The notes beneath the pieces are model-generated. The model saw only the letters and a list, made by a program, of their open reading frames with translations, made no database searches and was not told the DNA's origin. The translations under genes and the position numbers were made by a program. A DNA stretch of 64,000 nt, from contig NZ_PYCN01000020.1 in NCBI RefSeq assembly GCF_003062295.1, positions 62,001 through 126,000 on the forward strand. Reading direction: 5' to 3'. Shown in pieces: positions 53,476 to 60,971 of this stretch. Numbering within the stretch: position 1 is the stretch's first letter; the number at the start of each line of letters is the position of its first letter. Origin of the DNA: Bradyrhizobium algeriense. GTDB lineage: Bacteria; Pseudomonadota; Alphaproteobacteria; Rhizobiales; Xanthobacteraceae.

Positions 53476-54135
53476 GTGATAGACGCCGGACAGCCTATAC
53501 TTGGACGCCAGTCGCGCGCGGGATTCGCGGCTGTGTTTGGCATTCTCCTCGCGTCGCCGTTTTTCGCCCCCGCGGCGAAGGCCATCGAGATGAGTGCTGA
53601 GGTCGCCAACCTCTACAGCTCGGTTTCGATCTATCCGCCGTCGGCCACATCCATGACCGTCTGCTACGGCTTCGTCTGCCGGCGCCGCGAGATCCTCGAT
53701 TTCACGGCCGCCGACCGCAGCGCGATCACACAAATCATGGCGGCGGGGCGCGCCTCGGCCGCGGCCGAGCGCGCCGCGGTGCAGAAGGTGGTGGTGTGGT
53801 TCGATCGCCGCATGGGGCCGATCCTCGGCACCAACAAGCGCGTGGCGAAAGCGGATTTCCGCTACTTCGACGACAAGCACAATTACGATTGCTGGGACAC
53901 GACACGTAACACCACCAGCCTGTTGCTGGTGCTGCGGGAGTGGGGGCTCTTGAAGCATCACGCGATTGGCGATCCCAAATATCGCGGCAATACGCTGGTG
54001 CTGCAGACACCGCACAACACGGCGGTGCTGGTCGATCGCGCTACCAAGATCGAGTGGGTCGTCGATCTCTGGCCGCGCGGCTATCTGCAGCCACCCGACG
54101 TGATGACGGTCCAGAAATGGGTCACAGAAGATTGA
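53476..54135 (+). CDS. Exported hypothetical protein
   Basis: A protein of about 219 residues from the chosen GTG at 53476 (a TTG lies six codons upstream). A hydrophobic segment ending AAKAIE (about residue 37) suggests export. The mature part includes CYGFVCRRRE, CWDTTRNT and a C-terminal VVDLWPRGYLQPPDV. Conserved cysteine and aromatic residues fit a folded periplasmic domain. I do not recognise a named family with certainty. It is divergent from putA and converges on the cold-shock gene. Confidence 0.65.
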   Translation: MIDAGQPILGRQSRAGFAAVFGILLASPFFAPAAKAIEMSAEVANLYSSVSIYPPSATSMTVCYGFVCRRREILDFTAADRSAITQIMAAGRASAAAERAAVQKVVVWFDRRMGPILGTNKRVAKADFRYFDDKHNYDCWDTTRNTTSLLLVLREWGLLKHHAIGDPKYRGNTLVLQTPHNTAVLVDRATKIEWVVDLWPRGYLQPPDVMTVQKWVTED

Positions 54136-54281
54136 GCGGCCGGTTGTCGCGCACGATTTAGCTATCGCACGTGCAGAAGCGGTGCCCGCTCCGCCGAACG
54201 CTCACAGTTTTGAGAGGTTTTTTAAGCCCTACTCCCGGATTTTGCGTCCGAGAGCGCGCCGTTGCCGATCGCGCGTTTGCG

Positions 54282-54482
54282 CTAAACCTTGAGGTTCTCG
54301 GCCGAAGTCTTGCCCCGATTGGCGATCTCTTCGTATTCGACGGTCTGCCCTTCATTGAGTGTCGAAAGACCAGCTTTCTCAACTGCCGAAATATGAACGA
54401 ACACGTCCTTGCCGCCGCTTGAGGGTTGGATGAACCCATAACCCTTGGTTGGATTGAACCACTTCACCGTACCTTTAGCCAT
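54282..54482 (-). CDS. cspA: Cold-shock protein (CspA family)
   Basis: A 66-residue single cold-shock domain that binds single-stranded RNA and DNA. RNP1 KGYGFIQP and RNP2 VFVHI are intact. A GGAGACG ribosome site precedes the ATG. CspA mRNAs usually have long structured 5' leaders; here about 360 bases without another supported gene lie upstream. An open frame on the same strand ends directly at the start codon (TGAATG), but I treat it as chance. Confidence 0.95.
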   Translation of the reverse strand: MAKGTVKWFNPTKGYGFIQPSSGGKDVFVHISAVEKAGLSTLNEGQTVEYEEIANRGKTSAENLKV

Positions 54483-54843
54483 TCACGTCGTCTCCGCGGA
54501 ATCAAAAAAAGTAAACGAGCCGCCGGTCCCCGCACTAACCGGCATGCCCGAGGCATCAGGATACGCGGGTTGGGGCGGACTGGGTAGCGCAAACGGACCG
54601 GCCGTTTCGGCAAAAAAGTGCCCATTCGCACCCGATTTCCGCCGTTTTCCCGGTTTCGCGCTCATTTGACGCGGCCGGGAGTGGTGATTCGAAAACTGGG
54701 CAATCGGTTCGACCCGCTGCGCGCTGACGTCATTCCCCCGCTTGCGAGGAGGTGGCGGCGGGGCTCCGGCCTGGCATATCGCATACGGAGAACCCCGGCC
54801 GCGCGAGCGACCGGGGCTTCCGAACGAAACGTCTGCGGCCAGA
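54483..54843. other. Upstream leader region of cspA
   Basis: 361 bases between cspA and the His-rich gene, both on the minus strand. It probably holds the cspA promoter and a long 5' leader. It also contains the hairpin at 54793-54816 that may end the upstream His-rich gene. No cold-box sequence could be identified with confidence. Confidence 0.5.
54793..54816 (-). terminator. Hairpin downstream of the His-rich gene
   Basis: CCCCGG (54793-54798) pairs with CCGGGG (54811-54816) across a 12-base GC-rich loop. It lies 28 bases after the stop of the minus-strand gene at 54844. On that strand it is followed by TTCT only, so it is a weak candidate. Confidence 0.4.
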
Positions 54844-55083
54844 TCAGTAGCAGACGTTCACCGTCCGCCAGCGGAAGCCATAGGGTGTCAGCACACGGCG
54901 GGTCACGTAGCAGCCGTCATAGCCGCCACCGACGAAGCCGATCCTGAAGCCATGGCCATGGCCGAAGTGGTGGTGGTGATGGTGATGCGGCCAGAACCCG
55001 CCCGCCGAAGCGGTGGTGGGCGCCAGCGCCATGGCGCTGAGGGAAGCGGCGGCGACAGCAGCGAGAGTCAATTTGCGAAACAC
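54844..55083 (-). CDS. Small exported histidine-rich protein
   Basis: A 79-residue protein with a clear signal peptide (cleavage near ASA-GG, residue about 27). It continues with a run of seven histidines and HGHG, then YDGCYVTRRVLTPYGFRWRTVNVCY with two cysteines. Small proteins with this signal peptide and a Gly/His-rich mature part are common in Bradyrhizobium. The His run could bind metals. An ACCGTG-flanked GGAG ribosome site precedes the ATG. Probably monocistronic. Confidence 0.75.
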   Translation of the reverse strand: MFRKLTLAAVAAASLSAMALAPTTASAGGFWPHHHHHHHFGHGHGFRIGFVGGGYDGCYVTRRVLTPYGFRWRTVNVCY

Positions 55084-55284
55084 GGTCGTTCTCCTTGAAT
55101 TGTGCGCGGTCGACGTTTCGTCTTGGCGCGGGTTTAAGTTTCAGTCTTACCCATCGCCAATCTGTCGTATCCCCAAAGATGCGGGTTCGAGGACGCGGCG
55201 CCTCGTTCGCAGACAATTTTCTGAACGATTATTCAGGTGTGAAAAACATCACAGACGCTTCGAACCGCTATCAATGAAGCGGTT

Positions 55285-57018
55285 TCAGGCTGCGGCGCTT
55301 TGCTCTTCGTTAACCAGCGCCGTTAGCTTCCGCGCGTCAGTCACAGTGCGCACGATCATCGGCTCGTTGCGTCCGCGAATCTCGACGTCATGCTGCGGCA
55401 ATGCATCCTCTGCGAGGCCGGCGGTTGCGCGAACTTCGTCTGAGACGACGACCTCGCATGCAAGGATCTTGGTCATGTCCTGCAACCGCGCCGCGACATT
55501 GACAGGATCGCCGAGCGCAGTGAACACCATGTGGTCGCGATAGCCGATGTCGCCGACGATCACTTCGCCGCCATTGATGCCGATGCCGAAGCGGATCGGC
55601 TCGCGCAGATCATGTTCGAGAAATTTATTCAATTCGTCGACATTGGCGGCGATCATCGCCGCCGCACGCAACGCCTGGCGGCAGGCTTGTTGCCGGGTGG
55701 TCGACAGTCCGAACAGCGCCAGCATGCCGTCGCCGACGAACTGGTTCGGCCGGCCGCCGCTCTCAATCACAGCCTGCGACACCGCGCCGAGGAAACGGTT
55801 GACGATGAACACCGTGTCGAACGGCAGACGCTTTTCGGCGAGCTTGGTCGAGCCGCGCATGTCCACAAACAGGCTGACGAGATAGCGCTCCTGACCGATG
55901 CGCGTTGGATTCGATTCGTGGCCGTCGGCGGACATCGTGTGCGGCAGGAAGAGCTGGAAGAACGACAGATCGGACGGCGGCCGCAACTGGCAGGCCAGGC
56001 GGATGGAAGGATCCGACGTGCCGACCCGGCCAAGCACGAACGCCTCGCGCTGCGAAGGCTTGGGCAGGTCGGCGCAATCGCCGATGATGCGGATACGGCA
56101 GGTCGAGCAGCGCGCCCGGCCGCCGCAGACGCTGGCATGGGGAACGTTGTTGCGCAGGCTCGCCTCGAGCACGCTGAGGCCCCTGGGAACGCGCACCGTC
56201 CGGCCGTTGCCGTAGGAGAGGTTGATCATGCCGCGGCGGCGCTCGTTGATGGCGCGGGCGCCGCGGGCCAGCAATGCTACGCCGATCAGGCCGAAATAGC
56301 CGAACAGGAAAAAGTCCGTGATGCGATCGAGCGCCTGCGCCTCAGCGCGGGTGCCGATCTGGCGCACCGACTGGGTCTCCGCGCGCCATTCAGCGCTGTC
56401 ATTATCGATCACCATGCGCCCGCTCTGATAGAAACCCAGCATGGAGAGCGTCGGAACCAGCACCGCCGCGGCGAGCAGGAACGGCGCGGCGCGTTTGTAG
56501 AACGCCCGCACCCGCAGCCAGAAATACAGCCCGATGCAGCCATGGACCCAGGCGATGATCATGACCGCCAGCATCATCCAGATCCGGTATGGCGCCCAGA
56601 TCCAGTACAGGAACAGCACCTGCGGATAGAGCTTTTCATGTTCGTACAGCGTCTGGCCGAGCCGGACGCCGATGATATGGGCGATGATCAGCATCGGCAC
56701 GCTGAGGCCGAGTGCGAGCTGCAGCGGCTCGATCGCCTTCCAGCGGAATTGGCGGCGTTCGTAGAGCGCCCAAATGCCGAGCGCGGTGTGCACCAGGCAC
56801 GCGGTGTAGAACAGGATCGTGACCGGGAGGAATTGCCAGAACGCCGTGTGCAGATAAACCCCGCTCGCCAGCGCCTCCAGCGAGATGTTGCCCAGCGCAT
56901 GGTTGAGAAAATGGCTGACCAGATAGGCGAACAGCACGACGCCGCTGACAAGGCGCACCTGCCGGAGGCTGATGCCGCGAACGTATGTCGTCAACTGTTC
57001 TCGGGATAGGGCGGCCAT
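55285..57018 (-). CDS. Membrane class III adenylate/guanylate cyclase with haem-type anchor and 2Fe-2S domain (CyaC-like)
   Basis: A 577-residue three-part protein. Residues 1-250 hold six membrane helices with histidines suitable for haem b (H36, H40, H77, H114, H159), like the fumarate-reductase-type anchor of Sinorhizobium CyaC. Residues about 265-350 are a plant-type ferredoxin with Cys298, 304, 307 and 343. Residues about 375-560 are a class III cyclase (metal aspartates D386 and D430, GDPVNVAARL). The substrate-base lysine position holds Gln426. Redox control of cyclic-nucleotide synthesis is the likely role. TTG at 57027 is an alternative start. Confidence 0.9.
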   Translation of the reverse strand: MAALSREQLTTYVRGISLRQVRLVSGVVLFAYLVSHFLNHALGNISLEALASGVYLHTAFWQFLPVTILFYTACLVHTALGIWALYERRQFRWKAIEPLQLALGLSVPMLIIAHIIGVRLGQTLYEHEKLYPQVLFLYWIWAPYRIWMMLAVMIIAWVHGCIGLYFWLRVRAFYKRAAPFLLAAAVLVPTLSMLGFYQSGRMVIDNDSAEWRAETQSVRQIGTRAEAQALDRITDFFLFGYFGLIGVALLARGARAINERRRGMINLSYGNGRTVRVPRGLSVLEASLRNNVPHASVCGGRARCSTCRIRIIGDCADLPKPSQREAFVLGRVGTSDPSIRLACQLRPPSDLSFFQLFLPHTMSADGHESNPTRIGQERYLVSLFVDMRGSTKLAEKRLPFDTVFIVNRFLGAVSQAVIESGGRPNQFVGDGMLALFGLSTTRQQACRQALRAAAMIAANVDELNKFLEHDLREPIRFGIGINGGEVIVGDIGYRDHMVFTALGDPVNVAARLQDMTKILACEVVVSDEVRATAGLAEDALPQHDVEIRGRNEPMIVRTVTDARKLTALVNEEQSAAA

Positions 57019-57080
57019 GCGATCCAAAGGGTCAATATTGGGCGATACTAATGCCTAATTCCAGCGGTGAATACCACCTA

Positions 57081-57120
57081 CCGTCGTCCCAGCGAAAGCA
57101 TGCTTTCGCAGGGACGACGG
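57081..57120. repeat. 40-bp near-perfect palindrome
   Basis: The arms CCGTCGTCCCAGCGAAAGCA and TGCTTTCGCAGGGACGACGG are complementary except for one pair, with no loop. It lies between the divergent cyclase and glycosyltransferase genes, so it is in a promoter region, not only a terminator. The CGTCGTCCC...GGGACGACG type is, as I recall, a dispersed bradyrhizobial repeat. Confidence 0.85.
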
Positions 57121-57177
57121 AAGTGATTTTCCGCCATGGCTCGTTGACACTCCCGGCTCAGTCGAGGAGAAAGCGCC

Positions 57178-58779
57178 GTGACGATAGCCCAGCCCCATAA
57201 AAGCAAAACCAGTCCCGCCGCGTCGCCATGGTTTGCAGCGCCCTGGCTTGCCGTGGCGTTGCTGATTGCCGCGTTGACGGCGATGCGGCTGGTCTATGCC
57301 GGCGTGCTCGATCTGCGCACCGACGAGGCCTATTACTGGACCTGGTCGAAGGAGAGCGCGCTTTCCTTCCTCGATCATCCGCCCGGCATCGCCTGGCTGA
57401 TCCGGTTCGGCACCGCGATCTTCGGCGATACGCGTCTCGGCGTGCGGTTCGGCGGCATCGTCGCGATGCTGCTGACGCAATTGCTGCTCGCCGACATCGT
57501 CCGGCGCGTGACGCATGATGTGCGCGCCGTGATCTTCGCGGTGCTGTTGCCGGAAGCGGCGCTGTATTACGGGCTGTTGATGGCAAAAGTCGCGCCCGAC
57601 ACCGCGATGATCCCCTGTGCGGTCGCGATGCTGTGGTCGCTGGTGCGGCTGCACGAGAGCGGCAATCCGCGCTGGTGGCTGGCCGCGGGACTTTTTGCTG
57701 GCCTCGCGATGCTGTCCAAGTTCACCGCGATCCTGCTGCTGCCGGCGGTCATCGCGTTCGCGCTGGTGCCGGACTGGCGGCGGCGCTGGCTGCTCAGCCC
57801 CTGGCCGTGGCTGGCGGCGCTGATTGCGGCGATTGTGTTTCTGCCGGTGCTGATCTGGAATGCAGAGCACGATTGGGCGTCGTTCCGCTTCCAGTTCGTC
57901 CGCGCGGTCGCGACCCATCCATTGTCGCTCCGCACCGTCGGCGAATTCATCGGGCTGCAATTCGGCCTCGTCGGCTTCGTGCTGTTGCCAGTGGTGCTGT
58001 CCGGCGTGACGCTGACCGCCTGGCGCGGCTATCGCAGCCGCGAGCCGGTCGCGATCCTGCTGTCGACCGCCGTACTGGTGCCCTTCCTCTATTTTCTCTG
58101 GAAGTCGTTGACGCTCCGCGTCGGCGACACCTGGCCGATGTTCATGTGGCCCGCCGGCTTTGCCGCGACCGCCATCAATCTCGTCATGCTGCCGCGCGAG
58201 GGTTTTTCGGACCGGATCGTGAAATCGACATTCTGGTGGGCGAGGGTGGCCGTGATCTCCGGCATCGCCTTCGTGGTCGGCGTGTTCTTCTACTACGTTG
58301 CAGCGCCGTGGAATCTGATCGGCAGGACCGATCCGGTGGGCGGCGAGGCCGGCTATGAACAGGTCGCGGCGCGCGCGCGCGAACAGTTGCGAGCGACCGG
58401 CGCGACCTGGATCGCAACGTCGGATTATCGCACCTACGCGATGCTGCGCTGGCATTTCAACGGACAGGTGCCCGTCATCCAGATCAACGAGCGCGGCCGG
58501 TTCCAGGGCTTTGGCGATCCTGGCATGAAGGTGATCAAGGATCATCCCGGCCTCTATGTCGCGCGCGAGCCGGACAACCGCCTGCCGCTGTGGGACTTCA
58601 CGACCGCGCAACGGCAGCCGCTGGCGCGGGTCGAGCGCGTCTGGCGCAGGACGGTGATGGATACCTACGCCCTGGAAAAATTGACGGGCTGGACGCCGGA
58701 GCTGTCGCCGCCGGTGGATTCGCCGCTGTTCCGCTGGCGCGTGCTGGCGGCAGTTGTCGGGCTCGACGCCGCTTCGTAG
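57178..58779 (+). CDS. Glycosyltransferase family 39-type membrane protein
   Basis: A 533-residue polytopic membrane protein of the ArnT/PMT (GT39-like, GT-C fold) class. The first periplasmic loop has the catalytic acidic motif LDLRTDEAYYWTWS (DE), followed by LDHPPGIAWLIR, typical of these enzymes. About ten to twelve membrane segments are visible. They move a sugar from a polyprenyl phosphate donor to lipid, glycan or protein in the periplasm. A GAGGAG ribosome site precedes the GTG start. Acceptor unknown. Confidence 0.88.
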   Translation: MTIAQPHKSKTSPAASPWFAAPWLAVALLIAALTAMRLVYAGVLDLRTDEAYYWTWSKESALSFLDHPPGIAWLIRFGTAIFGDTRLGVRFGGIVAMLLTQLLLADIVRRVTHDVRAVIFAVLLPEAALYYGLLMAKVAPDTAMIPCAVAMLWSLVRLHESGNPRWWLAAGLFAGLAMLSKFTAILLLPAVIAFALVPDWRRRWLLSPWPWLAALIAAIVFLPVLIWNAEHDWASFRFQFVRAVATHPLSLRTVGEFIGLQFGLVGFVLLPVVLSGVTLTAWRGYRSREPVAILLSTAVLVPFLYFLWKSLTLRVGDTWPMFMWPAGFAATAINLVMLPREGFSDRIVKSTFWWARVAVISGIAFVVGVFFYYVAAPWNLIGRTDPVGGEAGYEQVAARAREQLRATGATWIATSDYRTYAMLRWHFNGQVPVIQINERGRFQGFGDPGMKVIKDHPGLYVAREPDNRLPLWDFTTAQRQPLARVERVWRRTVMDTYALEKLTGWTPELSPPVDSPLFRWRVLAAVVGLDAAS

Positions 58780-58794
58780 CCCGGATGAGATCTC

Positions 58795-58875
58795 GTAGGA
58801 TGGGTGGAGCGAAGCGATACCCATCATCACGTGCACCGGTCCTTGATGGGTATCGCTTCGCTCCACCCATCCTAC
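58795..58875. repeat. Perfect inverted repeat with 32-base arms
   Basis: 58795-58826 (GTAGGATGGGTGGAGCGAAG continuing CGATACCCATCA) is exactly complementary to 58844-58875, with a 17-base loop. It starts 16 bases after the glycosyltransferase stop and may act as its transcription end. The adjacent GTAGCCCGGATGAG at 58776 echoes the repeat at 44091. Confidence 0.92.
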
Positions 58876-59270
58876 AACATGACTTCGCGGTCTCGCGGCG
58901 CATTGCGTCCGAGGTTTGCTATCAACTTCCCGCCCTCTTGTCAGAGGGCGCAGGGAAGACCGGGTGCTTGCTGCACCCGCGGTCTCGCGTGCGATTTGCA
59001 CAAACAAAAGTGCACACGAGCATACAGGGCAGCGGGAACACTCCGGCCTTCCCTGCGCAATGGCTTTACGGCTTACTTCGTGCTCTCCCCGGTGAACGGC
59101 TCTTTTGCCACCGTCGCCCGTGAGAGGCGTGCCTCTCGCGAACTTAACGCCAGCACCGCGGCGTCCGGACCACACGACTTCGCCGTACGCTCAAGCCACA
59201 CACGTCAGTCGCAGCTCTCGCGTCCATCGCATCTCACCGCGCGTTCGTGACGATGGCCAACGCCCCTCAA
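58876..59270. repeat. Hairpin-rich non-coding segment resembling a dispersed bradyrhizobial element
   Basis: No gene is supported here. The segment holds several short perfect stems: GCCCTC/GAGGGC (58932-58949), CGGGTGC/GCACCCG (58961-58979) and GAGAGGC/GCCTCTC (59122-59137). Several frames stay open across it, which is why it is often annotated as small proteins. From memory, translations with NTPAFPAQW occur repeatedly in Bradyrhizobium and Rhodopseudomonas annotations, pointing to a repeated DNA element. Copy number cannot be judged from one window. Confidence 0.5.
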
Positions 59271-59759
59271 TCGGGTGAGACGGGCGGAGTTATGGAGTTG
59301 ATTTGGGTGAGAACGAAAGCGGAATATTTTTGCGCCAAGGGCTGGACAGGTTTTGGGTGATTTGCCCGTCGTGCCAGTTTGTCGCGGGCCAGCAAATGAA
59401 ATTGTGCTTGCGCGCAAAGCAAATCAGTTCGCAGGCCGCCGTAACCACCACAAACCTTCGTATAGGTGCTGCATCCGTTCGTATCTGCGCCGTTAACCAA
59501 CGGACAATTGAGCGCCTATGCCGCGCGCCTTATCGTCTAAGCCATCGGGTTCGGCTGCCGCAGGAAAATTTCACGACCAAAGCGATCGAGTACAGCAACA
59601 ATATTTGAGCTGTCCATGGCGACGAGTCCTGCTCTTTTCTGCGAGTTGACGGTGAGTGCGGCCAGAGATGCCCGCAGGCGAATTTGGTGTGCCGCGCATC
59701 CAGACAGTAACCTGAAGTGACGTCGTTTTCCTGCTATCCAATTTTGGGGTCATTGCGGA
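59271..59759. other. Gene-poor stretch of lower GC content
   Basis: 489 bases with lower GC than the surroundings. Open frames on both strands (for example 59303-59608, plus) have no ribosome site or recognisable domain. It may be a worn remnant of an older insertion. The end next to 59760 must hold the promoter of the NYN-domain gene. Confidence 0.45.
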
Positions 59760-60359
59760 ATGTCATCCTCCCTCGGCAAGATTGCGGTCCTGATCGATGG
59801 CGCCAATCTCTATGCGACCGCCAAAACGCTTGGCTTCGATATCGATTACAAGCGGCTGCTCAAGGAATTCCAGAGCAGAGGCACGTTGTTCCGTGCGATC
59901 TACTACACCGCGATCATTGAGGATCAGGAATATTCGTCGATCCGGCCCTTGATCGACTGGCTCGGTTACAATGGCTACACCGTGGTCACCAAGGCGACCA
60001 AGGAATACATCGACGCTACCGGCCGCCGCAAGGTGAGGGGCAACATGGATATCGAACTCGCAGTCGATGCCCTGGAGCTCGCAGAACACGTCGACCAGAT
60101 CGTGCTGTTCTCCGGCGATGGCGATTTCCGCTCCCTGGTCGAAGCGTTGCAGCGTCGCGGGGTCCGGGTGACCGTCGTTTCGACGATTTCGTGCCAGCCG
60201 CCGTTGATTGCCGACGAATTGCGCCGCCAGGCCGACGTCTTCACCGATCTGATGGAGTTGAAATCCAAGATAGGCCGCGACCCGTCCGAGCGGCCGCCCC
60301 CGCGCGAGCTGCGTCAGCAGATGCCGGAGTTCCTGCAGCGCGACACGAATAATGCGTGA
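59760..60359 (+). CDS. NYN domain protein (LabA/DUF88-like, PIN-like nuclease fold)
   Basis: A 199-residue protein. The NYN core carries the metal-binding acids: LIDGANLY near residues 11-18 (D13), the NMDIELAVDAL segment in the middle, and LFSGDGDFRSLVEAL. Downstream, RGVRVTVVSTISCQPPLIADELRRQADVF is the LabA/DUF88 signature. These proteins are presumed RNA nucleases. The last 30 residues are a charged, proline-rich tail. It stands alone between two gene-poor stretches. Confidence 0.9.
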   Translation: MSSSLGKIAVLIDGANLYATAKTLGFDIDYKRLLKEFQSRGTLFRAIYYTAIIEDQEYSSIRPLIDWLGYNGYTVVTKATKEYIDATGRRKVRGNMDIELAVDALELAEHVDQIVLFSGDGDFRSLVEALQRRGVRVTVVSTISCQPPLIADELRRQADVFTDLMELKSKIGRDPSERPPPRELRQQMPEFLQRDTNNA

Positions 60360-60971
60360 TCGCGGCGGTCTTGAACGCTTGCCCCGATCGCCACTTGGTC
60401 AGTCCGTAGGGTGAGCAAAGCGACTTGTCTCGCCGTAGCTCAACGAGCGAAGGCGGAAGCGTGCCCGCCATCAAGACGCGCGCTCGGCTATTGCGCCACA
60501 GCGCGCGGGTGAGTTTTGCGCCCGGCTGGCTCAAATCCGGTTAAACAAAATCTGGATGCAAAAAGCGGATGAAAGTCTGCCAGCATCTGTTGCTGGGCAT
60601 TGTCAGTCCCAAGCGCGCCATCATTGGTTGTCTCACAGACGCCAGCCAATCTCAAACCTGTCATCGCGACACGGAAGGCTCGCCCGAAGTTGCCATCCGA
60701 GTAGACCCTCGGACTGGTGGTCGTAAAGCACGAGGCCGATGCGACGAAAGCCTGTTGCATTTTCGCAAAATCGTCCTGGTTGGCGGTGTTGAACCATATC
60801 AACCCGACATTGTTATTCCCCGCAGGTGATCAAGGACGGCTCGCATCTGTGCGCGCCGAACTACTGTTGTCGCTATTGCCCGGCCGCGCGTCATGCGCAG
60901 CCAGCCGATACATCCACAAGCCACATCGGATTCGCTGTGTGGTGAGTGTCTCGGTTCAAGGAGAAAGAAAA
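60360..60971. other. Intergenic stretch before the DUF1254 genes
   Basis: 612 bases without a confidently supported gene. On the minus strand a frame open from about 60830 to 60488 has a protein-like composition (for example MQQAFVASASCF and GRAFRVAMTGLRLAGVC), but only a TTG start and no ribosome site. It may be a gene fragment. The last 60 bases carry the leader and AAGGAGAAAG ribosome site of the next gene. Confidence 0.45.

Noticed and set aside
55531..57009. 492-codon plus-strand frame opposite the cyclase gene
   Set aside because: Shadow frame with no motifs; the minus-strand cyclase has three recognisable domains.
57055..59175. 706-codon minus-strand frame opposite the glycosyltransferase gene
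   Set aside because: His/Gln/Arg-rich antisense shadow running through two palindromic repeats.
58590..59250. Small proteins encoded in the hairpin-rich segment
   Set aside because: No ribosome sites, frames overlap inverted repeats, and several frames are open at once, as expected for a GC-rich repeat.
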